The notes: generated by a model not told the origin, from the letters alone. Shown: positions 38,145-47,868, counted from the stretch's first letter. The stretch: DNA of 64,000 nt from Candidatus Tisiphia endosymbiont of Beris chalybata (GCF_964026555.1 NZ_OZ032159.1:1302001-1366000), one strand, 5' to 3'. Numbers and translations are program-made.

Positions 38145-38306
38145 ATAGCTGAAAATAATAAGTCACCCAAACTTAATGACAAGAAGTTGATAAAATTATC
38201 GACTGCTTTAAAAGCAAATTTAGTCAGAAGAAAAGAAATTCAAAAAATTAAGGATAAACTAGCGGTTAACCCAGATGATCTTGATACTAATAAGCATGAA
38301 GAGTGA
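38145..38306 (+). CDS. Small Lys-rich ORF with an apparent ATA start
   Basis: GAGGAGGAC, a strong Shine-Dalgarno, stands 5 bases before ATA-GCT-GAA at 38145, in the place where a start codon is expected. No ATG, GTG or TTG lies in this frame between the preceding stop (38127-38129) and the conserved part. The 53 codons read IAENNKSPKLNDKKLIKLST and continue with ALKANLVRRKEIQK and an acidic tail. The pattern (KKLIKLSTALKANLVRRK) resembles a short conserved alphaproteobacterial protein with the form LxxALRANLRRRK. Either ATA is used, or the start was lost and the gene is decaying. Confidence 0.45.
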   Translation: MAENNKSPKLNDKKLIKLSTALKANLVRRKEIQKIKDKLAVNPDDLDTNKHEE

Positions 38307-38358
38307 AGTACAGCAGTTAGTGGGAAGAGCAGGAAACAATTCGGCAAAATGAGTAGTA

Positions 38359-38406
38359 TATACTGCTCGCACCTGAAGAGTTGATAGACGAAGTTCCTAG
38401 AGTATA
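38359..38406 (+). repeat. 48-bp short derivative of family H
   Basis: TATACTGCTCGCACCTGAAG, then AGTTGATAGACGAAGTTCC and TAGAGTATA. Nearly the same 48-bp form as 27610-27657. Its right TATA is shared with the left end of the family B element that follows. Confidence 0.65.
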
Positions 38407-38522
38407 CTGCTCGTACTTCAAGAATTGGATTTTATTTTAAATGGCGAGCGCGCGCAGCGTACATGCTAGCACGTGAGTCCATGATAAAATAAAAAAACAA
38501 TTTGTGAAAGACGAGTAGTATA
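38403..38522 (-). repeat. Palindromic element family B, 120 bp, upstream of rpe
   Basis: Begins TATACTGCTCGTACTTC, with ATTTTATTTTAAATGGCG and CCATGATAAAATAAAA arms, and ends GAAAGACGAGTAGTATA. It stands about 22 bp before the rpe start and so lies within the rpe leader or promoter region. Confidence 0.85.
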
Positions 38523-38543
38523 TATAGCATAAAAGGATAGATT

Positions 38544-39197
38544 ATGAGTAGTTTGATTAAGGTTTCTGCTTCATTATTATCAGCAAATTTCGCTAGATTA
38601 GGGGAAGAAATTGTAGCTTTAGAAAAAGCAGGGGTAGATATGATACATATAGATGTAATGGATGGCCATTTTGTTCCGAATTTAACTCTAGGCCCTCCGG
38701 TAATCAAATCCTTAAGGCCCTATAGCAAGTTGCCCTTTGATGTCCATCTTATGATTGATTCTCCCGAAAATTCAATTAAAGATTATGTAGAGGCAGGTGC
38801 TGATATCATTACTATTCACCCAGAGACTACTAAACATCTTGATAAAACCTTAAACTATATTCAAAGCTTAGGGGTTAAAGTAGGAATATCTTTACTTCCA
38901 TCTAGCTTACCAGAGTCTTTAGATTATGTAATGAATAAGATAGATATGATTTTAGTAATGACCGTAAATCCTGGTTTTTCGGGACAACAATTTATCTCGA
39001 ATCAATTAAAAAAAGTTGAAATTATTTCAGAAAAAATCAAACAATCTAATAAAACTATACTTCTGTCAGTAGATGGTGGCATAAATAATATTACCGCTAA
39101 AGACTGTATTAAGGCAGGGGCAAATATTTTAGTAGCAGGAAATTTTATCTTCCAAACTAAAAACTACAAAAACCAAATAGAATTATTAAAATATTAG
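38544..39197 (+). CDS. rpe: Ribulose-phosphate 3-epimerase
   Basis: Rpe interconverts ribulose 5-phosphate and xylulose 5-phosphate. The 217-residue TIM-barrel protein has the family motifs SASLLSANFARLGEEI, the metal-ligand segment HIDVMDGHFVPNLTLGP, FDVHLMI, the DMILVMTVNPGFSGQQFI phosphate loop and LSVDGGINN with the last catalytic Asp. Length is normal, and AAAGGA lies upstream of the ATG. A palindromic element sits directly before it. Whether the organism has a working pentose phosphate route cannot be seen here. Confidence 0.95.
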   Translation: MSSLIKVSASLLSANFARLGEEIVALEKAGVDMIHIDVMDGHFVPNLTLGPPVIKSLRPYSKLPFDVHLMIDSPENSIKDYVEAGADIITIHPETTKHLDKTLNYIQSLGVKVGISLLPSSLPESLDYVMNKIDMILVMTVNPGFSGQQFISNQLKKVEIISEKIKQSNKTILLSVDGGINNITAKDCIKAGANILVAGNFIFQTKNYKNQIELLKY

Positions 39198-39271
39198 AAA
39201 CGAAACGCAGCCCCTAAAACAAAACAGCTTCTTTATAAAAAGAGTAGAAATAGAGGGGGGCAATCAGTCTA

Positions 39272-39784
39272 TTATTGCACGGAATCTTGCCTCTCCTCAA
39301 CTTGTTTAGTATCTCTTGAATAATCTTGAGCTTCTGATTCAGTTCGTGCTACAATTACTGTAACATCACTGCTCAGTTCAGCGTGCAACCTTACCTCTAC
39401 TACAAAAACTCCTGTGGTTTTGATTGGTTTATCAAGCACAATGTTTAAATACGAAATTGGGTGAGCAGAAATTTTCGATAACATTTCAGCGATCTCTTTA
39501 TTATTCACTGAACCAAATAACCTACCATCATCAGCAGATTGTCTAATAAACACTATCTTTTTGCCAGTGATATTATTACTAATAACCGATGCTTCAGTTC
39601 TTGTGTTTGCATCTTTTGTTTCAAGCTCGTGTTTCTGATTTTCTATCAATTGTTTATTATGTGCCGTTGCTCTAATCGCTAATTTATTAGGAAAAAGGTA
39701 ATTTCGAGCAAATCCGTTTTTTACATCACAAACTTCTGCAATCTTCCCCACGTGCCTTACAGGCTTAACTAAAATAACTTCCAT
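39272..39784 (-). CDS. rplI: 50S ribosomal protein L9
   Basis: L9 binds 23S rRNA domain V and stabilises the L1 stalk region. The 170-residue protein begins [20 protein letters not shown] and has the N-terminal [19 protein letters not shown] signature, the connecting helix ([16 protein letters not shown]) and the C-terminal domain ([18 protein letters not shown]). The Ser/Asp/Glu/Gln-rich tail after about residue 145 is longer than in E. coli L9 (149 residues). It is the last gene of rpsF-rpsR-rplI, and AGAGGA stands before its ATG. Confidence 0.95.
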   Translation of the reverse strand: MEVILVKPVRHVGKIAEVCDVKNGFARNYLFPNKLAIRATAHNKQLIENQKHELETKDANTRTEASVISNNITGKKIVFIRQSADDGRLFGSVNNKEIAEMLSKISAHPISYLNIVLDKPIKTTGVFVVEVRLHAELSSDVTVIVARTESEAQDYSRDTKQVEERQDSVQ

Positions 39785-39798
39785 CTTTTTCCTCTACT

Positions 39799-40083
39799 TT
39801 AGACTTGAAACATAAAAGGCATCAATGCTAAAATTCTAGCAATTTTTATAGCATTTTTTAATTTTCTTTGTTTCTTAGCGCATACGTTAGTAATCCTACT
39901 AGGTAACATTCTTCCCCCTTCGGATACAAATTTTAATAATAAATCAGGGTTTTTATAATCAATTTCAGGAGCGTCTGCCACCGATAGAGGGCAGCCTTGA
40001 CGTTTTCTAAAAAACACCCGTTTATTCGTTCGATCAGCCATTCTACTCATTGGCTTAGAGTCAGTATTTTCATTTGTTAACAT
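39799..40083 (-). CDS. rpsR: 30S ribosomal protein S18
   Basis: S18 binds S6 in the platform of the small subunit. ATG at 40083 is chosen because AAGGTGGAG stands 6 bases before it. A frame from GTG at 40095 would put the Shine-Dalgarno inside the gene. The resulting 94-residue protein carries [12 protein letters not shown] and the family core [40 protein letters not shown] and [10 protein letters not shown], as in other Rickettsiaceae. It lies between rpsF (38 bp) and rplI (14 bp), the standard operon. Confidence 0.95.
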   Translation of the reverse strand: MLTNENTDSKPMSRMADRTNKRVFFRKRQGCPLSVADAPEIDYKNPDLLLKFVSEGGRMLPSRITNVCAKKQRKLKNAIKIARILALMPFMFQV

Positions 40084-40121
40084 TGGTTTCTCCACCTTTA
40101 TTCTAATTTGTTCCGTAATCT

Positions 40122-40487
40122 CTATGGAGTAACGGTTACATCAACTATTCCTTCATTTTCTGTATGTTTGCTTTTTAAAATCGTGGAAGGTTCATTACTA
40201 ATTGAGTCAACTTTAATATTAATAAATCGAATAATATTTTCACTGAGCTTCATTTTTCTTGCCATTTCTTTTATTACCGAAAAGTCAGCTTTAATACCTA
40301 GGAAAACATAATGTCCTTTCTTATTATTACCAATTTTGTAAGCTAAACTTCTCAGCCCCCAATATTCAGTTTTAATAATTTCTCCTACCTTTTCTTTAAC
40401 AATTTTAATAAAATCATCGGTAATTTTATCTACATCAGCCAATGAAACATCTTGACGAATGATAAAAACTGATTCATAAAAAGCCAT
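40122..40487 (-). CDS. rpsF: 30S ribosomal protein S6
   Basis: S6 partners S18 in the platform. ATG at 40487 ([15 protein letters not shown]) is chosen over the longer frame from 40520 because AGGTGGAG stands about 10 bases upstream and the family starts M-x-x-YE. The 121-residue product has [30 protein letters not shown] and [12 protein letters not shown], the usual S6 fold. It leads the rpsF-rpsR-rplI operon. The C-terminal tail ([16 protein letters not shown]) is of normal type. Confidence 0.95.
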   Translation of the reverse strand: MAFYESVFIIRQDVSLADVDKITDDFIKIVKEKVGEIIKTEYWGLRSLAYKIGNNKKGHYVFLGIKADFSVIKEMARKMKLSENIIRFINIKVDSISNEPSTILKSKHTENEGIVDVTVTP

Positions 40488-40986
40488 ATAACAGAATCTC
40501 CACCTATAAAAATAAGCCATTTATAACAATTAATAACATTTTATTCAAGTATTATCTTCTATTAGGTTGTAATTAATCAAGTTAAGTAATATCTGGTGTC
40601 TAGTATTTCACCTCACGCAGCCTTTTTTGAAAAATTAAAATATACTATTTTTTGATAACATCTATAAATAGTGAGATATATGTAATTTAGGTTAACGTTA
40701 GACAGTAATATAATAAATGCCCTTAATATAATATAGCACTTTTTGATTATTAAAGTAATATGGAATAACAATGTGTGGTTTTAATTCATTACCGGTATTT
40801 ATCGCTTAATGGCTTAGGTCATACGAGTTGAGCTTTAAAGTGAGCTAGGGGTGAGCCAGGATTTCAGATTATTTGAAATTTATAATTGTTGCTTTAATTA
40901 ATTTGACATTATTATATTTTAATATATTAAGTATTGTGTTAATATTATGTTAATATCTTAATAAATCTATTAAATAAGTTACTTTA
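40488..40986. other. Spacer between divergent rpsF and a response regulator
   Basis: No gene is seen in these 499 bases. They should hold the ribosomal operon promoter and that of the response regulator, but no box is strong enough to call. I see no palindromic element here, unlike most spacers of this size in the window. Confidence 0.4.
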
Positions 40987-41688
40987 GTGTTTGACAAATT
41001 ACCTCCGAGAATTCTTATTTTAGAACTCACCAAAAGCAGCAATATTTCATTATTTAATATTGTAGAAAGATCATGGTTTAATATCGTTAAAGTGTGTACC
41101 TTAGACAAGGCTATAGCTTCTGCCCACTCCCTCCCGCCAGATATAATTATTATTGATGCGGTAGAACAAGATGAACCTACTATGAAAGCGGCAGTTAAGT
41201 TAAGGGAAATTAGTGGCATAGAAAAAATTCCAATAATTTTTCTGCTAAATTCCCAAGAACAAAAACCAACCTTCAAGCTGGAAAACAATGAATTTGTAGA
41301 CTTACTGGTTAAGCCGTTTACGTCAGAACAATTAATTACTTTAATAAGAAATTTACTTAGACGCTCTAATTGGATACTGAAAAATAAAATTATTCAATAT
41401 AAAGATATAAGTATTGATCTTACTAATTATAAAGTAACAAAAAATGGCGAGGAAATTCATTTAGGCCCTACGGAATTTAAAATTCTACATCTTCTGCTTA
41501 AGTCTCCAAAGGTGACATTTTCACGGCAAGATATTATAGATAAAGTATGGCCTACCAGTAAGAATATAGATGCCCGCACGGTTGATGTACATATAAATAG
41601 AATAAGAAATTCAATAAGACATAAAGATTCTCAAGTATTTATCAAAACCGTCCGCTCGCTAGGGTATTGTATTGATTCTTTAAGTTAA
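40987..41688 (+). CDS. OmpR/PhoB-type response regulator with an atypical receiver
   Basis: The 233-residue product has an N-terminal receiver-like domain and a C-terminal winged helix (DLTNYKVTKNGEEIHLGPTE, ILHLLLKSPKVTFSRQDIID, ARTVDVHINRIRNSI, VRSLGYCID). In the receiver the Asp in IIIIDAVEQDE is in the phosphoacceptor position and the Lys in LLVKPF is kept. The acidic pair near the N-terminus is missing, since RILILELTKSS replaces the usual (V/I)L(V/I)DDD pattern. Phosphorylation may be altered or lost. The frame starts GTG at 40987 with no good Shine-Dalgarno, so the exact start is uncertain. No kinase gene is adjacent. Confidence 0.8.
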   Translation: MFDKLPPRILILELTKSSNISLFNIVERSWFNIVKVCTLDKAIASAHSLPPDIIIIDAVEQDEPTMKAAVKLREISGIEKIPIIFLLNSQEQKPTFKLENNEFVDLLVKPFTSEQLITLIRNLLRRSNWILKNKIIQYKDISIDLTNYKVTKNGEEIHLGPTEFKILHLLLKSPKVTFSRQDIIDKVWPTSKNIDARTVDVHINRIRNSIRHKDSQVFIKTVRSLGYCIDSLS

Positions 41689-41795
41689 GTTGCATTTCTC
41701 CTGTTACTGTTTGTTCATTTAGCTGTTTGCTCATTTGGCTCAGAGGTCTATTAAATATCTACTAGATTCAGCAATATAATTTTGTTATAAAGTAA

Positions 41796-42869
41796 TTGGG
41801 AATTGATAAAATAACTTTAGCGAGAATATATCTGTTATCTGAATTGAAATTTGATGAGAAGCAATTGCTTATTCTAAATAAGCTTAAGGAATATGCAGCG
41901 CAAATAGATAATAAGTCTTTTTTCAACTTTTTTACTGATAAAACTTCAGTAAAAAAAGGGGTATACCTATATGGGAATGTGGGTAACGGGAAAACTGTAT
42001 TAATGCAATATTTTTATCAGTTACTGTCTAGTAAAAGATTAATCACCCATTATCAACAATTTATGCAATTAATCCATGCAGATATCCATCAATTACAAAA
42101 TCACCGAGACTCAAAGAATAACGTTATTAAAAAAATTGCGTATGCTTACGCTACAAAATATAAAGTAATCTGTCTAGATGAGTTTGAAATTAAAGATATC
42201 ACTGATGCGATGATAATCGGCCCTTTAATTTTTGAGCTTATAAAACATAAGATATTCATCTTTATTACTAGCAATACTAAGCCTGATTCTTTATATCAAG
42301 ACGGGTTGCAACGAGAGTCGTTTTTACCCATAATTGAAAAAATTTTCCAAATATTTGATGTACTACATTTAGATAGTAGGCATGATTATAGGAAAGACAA
42401 AATTATAAAATTGTCTCAAAGTCGTATACTGTATCCAATGAATGACAATAATAAACTTATAATGCAAAAACTTATCTTAGCTCTCAATCAAGAAGGGCGG
42501 CTAGCTCCTAGAGCGGTAGAAGTTTTTGGCCGCCTAATCCATTTTAAAACAGCTAATCAGCACATACTAGCTACTACCTTTGAAGAATTATTTTTAAGGC
42601 AATTTAGCTCTATTGATTATGTAAATATTTGTCAAAAATTTTCTATTATAGTGGTCGAAAATGTGCATATAATAGAACCTGGTAATACAGATTTAGCGGT
42701 AAGGTTTATCAATTTCGTTGATAATGCTTATTTCTATAAAGTGATATTGTTTATGTGCTTAGAAACGGAACCTACCAAAATATATCAAAACGGCCACCGC
42801 AGTCAGGAATTTCAGAGAACAATTTCAAGATTATATGAAATGAATAGTGATGCGTATGCCAACAGCTAA
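41796..42869 (+). CDS. zapE: ZapE/AFG1-like ATPase
   Basis: AFG1-type AAA ATPase. In E. coli, ZapE acts on FtsZ in cell division; in mitochondria, Afg1/LACE1 assists respiratory protein turnover. The 357-residue protein has Walker A LYGNVGNGKTVLM (about residues 58-70) and Walker B VICLDEFEIKDITDAMII, plus ITSNTKPDSLYQDGLQRE and a C-terminal AFG1 region. No ATG is available before the P-loop: the only upstream candidate directly after a stop is TTG at 41796, so the start is inferred and unsupported by a clear Shine-Dalgarno. It overlaps tmk by 20 bp. Confidence 0.88.
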   Translation: MGIDKITLARIYLLSELKFDEKQLLILNKLKEYAAQIDNKSFFNFFTDKTSVKKGVYLYGNVGNGKTVLMQYFYQLLSSKRLITHYQQFMQLIHADIHQLQNHRDSKNNVIKKIAYAYATKYKVICLDEFEIKDITDAMIIGPLIFELIKHKIFIFITSNTKPDSLYQDGLQRESFLPIIEKIFQIFDVLHLDSRHDYRKDKIIKLSQSRILYPMNDNNKLIMQKLILALNQEGRLAPRAVEVFGRLIHFKTANQHILATTFEELFLRQFSSIDYVNICQKFSIIVVENVHIIEPGNTDLAVRFINFVDNAYFYKVILFMCLETEPTKIYQNGHRSQEFQRTISRLYEMNSDAYANS

Positions 42870-43533
42870 ACGCGGTAAATTTATTACATTTGAAGGGGGA
42901 GAGGGATGCGGAAAATCTACCCAAAGTAATATGCTATGCCAATATTTATTATCACGAGATATTCCAGTAGATTTAACGCGTGAAGTAGGAGGTACTATTT
43001 CAGCGGAAAAGATGCGGGAAATTTTAATATATCAAGAATTATTACCGATGTCTGAGTTACTGCAAATTATGGCAGCACGTTATGAACATATTCATAGAAG
43101 AATTATCCCAAAACTGAATGCAGGCACCTGGGTGATTTGCGATAGGTTTATAGATTCTACTGCTTGTTATCAGGGCTCACATATAACAGATAAATTGCCT
43201 ATACCGAAAAATAAAGAGCAGCCATTGATCTCAATAGAGAAGGTGTACGAACTACATCACGCTCTTATTTCTTCTATTATGCCTGACTGTACATTTTGGA
43301 TTGACTTAATTCCAGAAATTGCTTTATCAAGAGCGCGAGCGCGAGGGGATAATAATAAATTTGAGCACAAAGAGATAGTGTTCCACCAGGAAGTATATAA
43401 TAGATTTCAATATATATCGTCGCAATTTGTAGATAGAATAGTGCAAATACCAGCTTTAACTCGTAGTATAGAAGAAATCCATGAAGCGATAGTTAGACAT
43501 TGTAAGCAAAAATTTAGTAAACTTATTGAGTAA
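42850..43533 (+). CDS. tmk: Thymidylate kinase
   Basis: Tmk phosphorylates dTMP to dTDP. The 227-residue product has the P-loop TFEGGEGCGKSTQ, the DRFIDSTACYQG segment (DRY-like), and the lid with ALSRARARGDNNKFE. The start is ATG at 42850. A second ATG at 42856 is close, and the frame opens with GTG at 42847. It overlaps the end of zapE, so translation is likely coupled. Together with dcd it belongs to thymidylate supply. Length is slightly above E. coli Tmk because of a segment in the middle (PIPKNKEQPLISIEK), a feature whose cause I cannot tell. Confidence 0.93.
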   Translation: MRMPTAKRGKFITFEGGEGCGKSTQSNMLCQYLLSRDIPVDLTREVGGTISAEKMREILIYQELLPMSELLQIMAARYEHIHRRIIPKLNAGTWVICDRFIDSTACYQGSHITDKLPIPKNKEQPLISIEKVYELHHALISSIMPDCTFWIDLIPEIALSRARARGDNNKFEHKEIVFHQEVYNRFQYISSQFVDRIVQIPALTRSIEEIHEAIVRHCKQKFSKLIE

Positions 43534-43593
43534 TAAATTTGTTTTATGATATAATTAGTTTACTATATCTAATATTTCTTAAGACAATTGAAA

Positions 43594-43714
43594 TATACTT
43601 CCTGCATAAGTCGCTCTAGGGGATGATTTTGCTGCTAGGCGCGATGGTAGAGCCTATAGATAAGAGGCGCGCTATTTGACAACGACGCATGCAAATTCAT
43701 AGCAGAGGAGTATA
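43594..43714 (+). repeat. Family E element with a family C end
   Basis: TATACTTCCTGCATAAGTCG (family C-like end) is followed by GGGATGATTTTGCTGCTAGG, then a core shared with family E, and it ends CATAGCAGAGGAGTATA as in family E. It looks like a hybrid of two families. It lies just upstream of the fad fusion gene. Confidence 0.7.
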
Positions 43715-43737
43715 ATATTATTAAATAGGTAAGCTAG

Positions 43738-46119
43738 ATGGCGCAAGATAAAATAGACTCCCTGCATATCCAAAAAGTATGTGTTATTGGTTCTGGAGTA
43801 ATGGGCTCAGCAATCGCAGCTTTAATAGCCAACTCATCATGCCACGTCGTGTTACTCGATATAGCTAGCAATAATCCAAACGATAGGAACGCGGTTGTTA
43901 AAAAAGCGATAGACAACATACAGAAACAACGCCCGCCCTCTTTATCTCATCCTAGTAAATTAGCTTTTATTAAAATTGGCAATTTGGAAGATGATTTACA
44001 GTTAATCACAGAATGTGACTTAGTTATCGAAGTTATTATAGAACAAATTGATATCAAATATAAGTTATATAACAAAATTATACCGTACTTGAAAAATGAT
44101 ACTATTCTAGCTTCTAATACTTCAACTTTACCTTTAAAGCAATTAAAAGAAAAGATGCCAGATTCTGTAAAATCTCGGTTTGTTATTACGCATTTCTTTA
44201 ATCCCCCAAGATATATGGAATTACTTGAGCTCATCACCGACCAAACAGTAGATCCAGTAGCGATAGATAAAATCACTAGTTTTCTAACTGTTAACTTAGG
44301 TAAAACTATTGTTAAAAGCAATGATACCCCAGGATTCATTGCTAATAGAATAGGGTGCTATCTACTTGAACTAGTAGTACGCACCGCCATAAAAGCTAAT
44401 TTAAATCCTGTAATTATAGATAAAATTTTTACCAATTTACTAAAATTACCAAATACGGGGATTTTTGGTTTATATGATCTCATAGGTCATGATGTAATGA
44501 AGTTAATTTCTACGTCATTAGTTAACTCCTTACCAATGAATGATCAGTATAGAAAAATTTATATTCCTACTCCAGTTCTGGAGAAGATGATTGCAAAAAA
44601 TTTAATAGGGAGAAAAGGGCTAGGAGGGTTTTACCGGTTATCAGTCATAAATAAGGTCAAAACTAAAGAAGTGATAAATTTCCTAGATCTATCCTACACT
44701 CCAATAGACTTTCTACCTAAGTCAAAGAGAGAGGAGGAACTTTTAGAAGAAACGAAGCCGGCAGCTTCTGCGCGCGCAGACATGCGTGAGGAGCAAAGGC
44801 AAGTTTCGACAACAAGATTAGCAGATCGATACGAGCTACAAGAGACGTCTATACTCCTCTCAGATGATTTTGCTGCTAGGCGCGATGGAGCGAAGCCTAT
44901 AGATAATAGGCGAGCGATGAGTAACGACGCATGCAACTTCATATCAGAGGAGTATATTAATGAATTATTAGACAGCGACTCTATCTATGGTCAGTTTTTT
45001 AAGAGTATCTTAGTAGAATTTTATCTTTACTTAACCAGCTTAATTCCAGAGGTAACTGATAATATTTATGATATCGATAAAGCAATGAGGCTTGGTTATA
45101 GTTGGAAACTAGGCCCGTTTGAGCTGCTTTATAATATAAAAGATGGTTTTGAATGGCTTAAGAAAGAAGCTACTATTCGGAACCTCCCTTTACCAAAATA
45201 TATCGCAAATAATCACTATCAAACTATTGACAGAAGCAAATTTCAAGTGGCCAGAATTAACTTACAAGAAAGCCAGATCTTATTAAAGAATGATGGTGCT
45301 CAAGCTTTTTTATATCAAGATAGATTAGTTTTTAGCATGAGTACAAAAATGAATTGCCTGAATGAGGATGTTTTTATTCTGCTACTCGAAGCTATAGATT
45401 TGGCCGAACAAAGAGAGAAAGATCTTTATATTGTCCCTTTAACTGATAATTTTTCTGCTGGCGCCGATTTAAAATTGGTAGCCCATTATATAAAAACTAA
45501 TAATTTTGCTAAATTGGATGGCTTGCTAGAGTTGGGCCAACAAGCTATGATGCGGTTAAAATATTCGCGCATAAACATTATTAGTTGTGCAGTTGGATTT
45601 GCGCTGGGGGGAGGGTGTGAAATTTTACTCCACTCTGATTTTATTCTAGCTAACCAAGAGTTAAACGCTGGACTTGTAGAAGTAAGTCGTGGGCTGGTCC
45701 CAGGTTTTGGCGGTATTAAGGAAATGTTTTACCGTGCTAAGGGTAATGAAGATAGGTTAATCAAAAACATTACCAATATTCTGACTGCTAATAAAACCAG
45801 TTCTGCGGATTATTTTATATTAGATTATGGGATTACCTCTGCCCAAATAAACATGAATAAACAACTGATATTTTCGGAGGCTTTGCAGTTGAATTTGCCT
45901 AACAAAGTAGTAAAAGTAGATAAAAAAATTACTTTGCCGCAAATTATCTTATCCGAAAAATTAGATGTATCACAATATGATGAGTTGCAAATTTGGCTAT
46001 TAGATAGATTTCAAGAGATTATTGCTATGCAAGAAATTGACGAACAAGGGATATTAGATCAGGAGCGCAAGATCTTTTTAGAACTGGCCCAGAATCCTAA
46101 AAAGGATTTAGGCTTTTAA
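43738..46119 (+). CDS. 3-hydroxyacyl-CoA dehydrogenase / enoyl-CoA hydratase fusion with two inserted repeats
   Basis: A two-domain beta-oxidation enzyme. The N-terminal part (residues 1-320) is the NAD-dependent dehydrogenase: [15 protein letters not shown]ossmann motif, [15 protein letters not shown] with the catalytic His and [14 protein letters not shown] crotonase-fold hydratase follows ([44 protein letters not shown]). This order is that of FadN-type proteins, the reverse of E. coli FadB. Residues about 323-406, between the domains, are coded by two palindromic elements in frame, joined at a shared TATA. The 793-residue length is inflated by these about 83 codons. It overlaps the end of lnt, which converges, by 4 bp. 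Confidence 0.88.
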   Translation: MAQDKIDSLHIQKVCVIGSGVMGSAIAALIANSSCHVVLLDIASNNPNDRNAVVKKAIDNIQKQRPPSLSHPSKLAFIKIGNLEDDLQLITECDLVIEVIIEQIDIKYKLYNKIIPYLKNDTILASNTSTLPLKQLKEKMPDSVKSRFVITHFFNPPRYMELLELITDQTVDPVAIDKITSFLTVNLGKTIVKSNDTPGFIANRIGCYLLELVVRTAIKANLNPVIIDKIFTNLLKLPNTGIFGLYDLIGHDVMKLISTSLVNSLPMNDQYRKIYIPTPVLEKMIAKNLIGRKGLGGFYRLSVINKVKTKEVINFLDLSYTPIDFLPKSKREEELLEETKPAASARADMREEQRQVSTTRLADRYELQETSILLSDDFAARRDGAKPIDNRRAMSNDACNFISEEYINELLDSDSIYGQFFKSILVEFYLYLTSLIPEVTDNIYDIDKAMRLGYSWKLGPFELLYNIKDGFEWLKKEATIRNLPLPKYIANNHYQTIDRSKFQVARINLQESQILLKNDGAQAFLYQDRLVFSMSTKMNCLNEDVFILLLEAIDLAEQREKDLYIVPLTDNFSAGADLKLVAHYIKTNNFAKLDGLLELGQQAMMRLKYSRINIISCAVGFALGGGCEILLHSDFILANQELNAGLVEVSRGLVPGFGGIKEMFYRAKGNEDRLIKNITNILTANKTSSADYFILDYGITSAQINMNKQLIFSEALQLNLPNKVVKVDKKITLPQIILSEKLDVSQYDELQIWLLDRFQEIIAMQEIDEQGILDQERKIFLELAQNPKKDLGF
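44705..44851 (+). repeat. In-frame palindromic element, family C type, in the fad gene
   Basis: Begins TAGACTTTCTACCTAAGTC and ends GATACGAGCTACAAGAGACG then TCTA. It codes about 49 residues including [14 protein letters not shown], close to [13 protein letters not shown] of family A. The frame stays open, so the host enzyme is not truncated. Confidence 0.75.
44850..44956 (+). repeat. In-frame palindromic element family E in the fad gene, 107 bp
   Basis: Begins TATACTCCTCTCAGATG and ends CATATCAGAGGAGTATA. It overlaps the preceding element at TA. The core GCTAGGCGCGATGGAGCG recurs near 53.3 kb and 43.6 kb. It adds about 35 residues to the enzyme. Confidence 0.8.
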
Positions 46120-47780
46120 ATTGCGGTTTTTTTTAAGGATCGAGAGAGCAATAATTTATAACTAATAAAGGTGAGGAGTATTGCTAAGAATGCGCATATG
46201 TCTCCGAATTGCGAATAGAGAGTTTTAAATTTGAGTTTAATTGGGATTAAATTATCAATATAACTTATTTCATTAAGTTCTAGAGATTGGACAATTCTAC
46301 CTACGGGATCTATTATAGCAGATATACCATTATTAGCTGTTCTAATCATAGGCAGGCCATTTTCTATACTACGCATCCGGCTAATTTGCAGATGTTGAGA
46401 GGGTCCCGACGATTTACCATACCACGCATCGTTAGTGACATTAATTATCAAATCTGCCATTTCATTAGAAGTACGAACGAAATTAGGGAAAATTGATTCA
46501 TAACAAATAAGCGGCTTGATAGTAAGATTATGGCTATCAATTTTAACAAGCCTGCCATCTCCTGCAGTATAATCTAAAAATCCAGGCGTTAGTTTTTTTA
46601 AAGGTAATAACTTTTTCAGGGGCATATATTCACCAAAGGGCACTAGGTGAGACTTATGGTATTCAAATAATTGTTCCCCTTCTGGAGTTAAAGCGTATAA
46701 GCTAGTATAAATTTCTAAATCATTATCTATTTTACCATTTTCTGTTACTCCGCCAGTAATTAAAATTGCTCCTTTATTTTTTAACAGCTGCAATATTTTT
46801 AGTTTAACCGGCTCGTAAATATAGGGTACTACTAAGGCAGCTTCTGACCATATAATCAAATCTACTTTTCCTGGTTTCTCAGATAACTTAATATGTAAAT
46901 CTAAATTTTTCCAAAATTCTGCAAAATCCCATTTAGCAGTCTGCGGTATACTGGGCTGCACTAATCTAATTTTAACATCAGAAAAAAGAGTAGGGTTATT
47001 ATATAATCTAAACACACCATATGAAGCTATTACCAGAAGGATTATTAATGAATTTAACAATAGACCTCTTGCATAACCTAATCTAATTGGTAATTTTGTC
47101 GTCGAAACTCCTCTCTGTTCCTCACGTACGTCTATGTACGCTGCGGTACTCGACTTCGTTTCTCCTAAAAATTCTTCAATTATCTTTAGGTTATGCAAGA
47201 GGTCTAATAATAATTTTAATTTATGGTAATCTTTAGAGAAAATAGCATAAAAACTACTTGATATATATACAGTAAAGAAACTCAACCCATATATCCCCAC
47301 AAGGCTAGTGACCTGAATTAAAGAATCAGAGAAGGAAAGAGCATAGCCTAGTAAATTCCAAGGTAATCCAGTAAATAGCCAGGATCTTAACCATTCAAAA
47401 AATACCCAGCTAACACAAAATATAAATTGATAATAATTATATTTTTTGGCTAAAAACGCAAAGCCACAGGTTGAAGCAATAAAAAATGCCAGAATAATTG
47501 GTAAACCGAATAACGCAAAAGGGATAGCCCACCAAAATTCTTCAATATAAACAGAAACCCCTATACTAACCCAATACATACTAGTTAAAAAATGGCCAAA
47601 ACCAAATATAAAACCCTTGATAGTAGCTTCTTGCCAATTGTTAGCTACTTCTACTTGATAGCATAATAAAGCAATCGCTAGTAATCCTGGGATAAAAAAG
47701 ATAGGAGCAAAAGCTAATCCACTTAACGAGCCGGCTGCGAAAATTAATTTTTTAGAAGTTAATTTTTTAGAGGTAAACAT
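46116..47780 (-). CDS. lnt: Apolipoprotein N-acyltransferase with a 48-residue repeat insertion
   Basis: Lnt adds the third acyl chain to lipoproteins in the inner membrane. The 554-residue protein has N-terminal transmembrane helices (about residues 10-190), including the [16 protein letters not shown] region and [16 protein letters not shown], then a nitrilase domain with the catalytic residues E (LIIWSEAAL), K ([14 protein letters not shown]) and C (LICYESIFP). Residues 192-240 are coded by a family A palindrome inserted in frame, at the end of the membrane region. Removing them gives about 506 residues, the normal length. The 3' end overlaps the fad gene by 4 bp. Confidence 0.93.
   Translation of the reverse strand: MFTSKKLTSKKLIFAAGSLSGLAFAPIFFIPGLLAIALLCYQVEVANNWQEATIKGFIFGFGHFLTSMYWVSIGVSVYIEEFWWAIPFALFGLPIILAFFIASTCGFAFLAKKYNYYQFIFCVSWVFFEWLRSWLFTGLPWNLLGYALSFSDSLIQVTSLVGIYGLSFFTVYISSSFYAIFSKDYHKLKLLLDLLHNLKIIEEFLGETKSSTAAYIDVREEQRGVSTTKLPIRLGYARGLLLNSLIILLVIASYGVFRLYNNPTLFSDVKIRLVQPSIPQTAKWDFAEFWKNLDLHIKLSEKPGKVDLIIWSEAALVVPYIYEPVKLKILQLLKNKGAILITGGVTENGKIDNDLEIYTSLYALTPEGEQLFEYHKSHLVPFGEYMPLKKLLPLKKLTPGFLDYTAGDGRLVKIDSHNLTIKPLICYESIFPNFVRTSNEMADLIINVTNDAWYGKSSGPSQHLQISRMRSIENGLPMIRTANNGISAIIDPVGRIVQSLELNEISYIDNLIPIKLKFKTLYSQFGDICAFLAILLTFISYKLLLSRSLKKTAI
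47061..47206 (+). repeat. Palindromic element family A, 146 bp, in frame inside lnt
   Basis: Begins TAGACCTCTTGCATAACC and ends GGTTATGCAAGAGGTCTA. Read on the minus strand it adds 48 codons (including [20 protein letters not shown]) without a stop. The net addition, counting one TA as target, is 144 bp, so the frame is kept. Confidence 0.95.
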
Positions 47781-47814
47781 TCTGATTATTACTTAGAAAG
47801 AATTATTTACAAAA

Positions 47815-47868
47815 ATATACATCGTGCTATTGTTTGAACAAGCTTTAATTATATAGCATGATGTATAT
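47815..47868 (+). promoter_or_regulatory. 16-bp inverted repeat in the lnt-fabI divergent region
   Basis: ATATACATCGTGCTAT (47815-47830) and ATAGCATGATGTATAT (47853-47868) are reverse complements except for one base, around a 22-base loop. No U-run follows. It lies 35 bp upstream of the lnt start and 168 bp before fabI, so it could be an operator or a mobile palindrome. Confidence 0.35.

Noticed and set aside
38432..38707. 91-codon minus-strand frame upstream of rpe
   Set aside because: It overlaps a family B repeat and the well-supported rpe gene on the other strand.
44694..44942. 82-codon minus-strand frame inside the fad gene
   Set aside because: It follows the antisense of two palindromic elements in a real gene.
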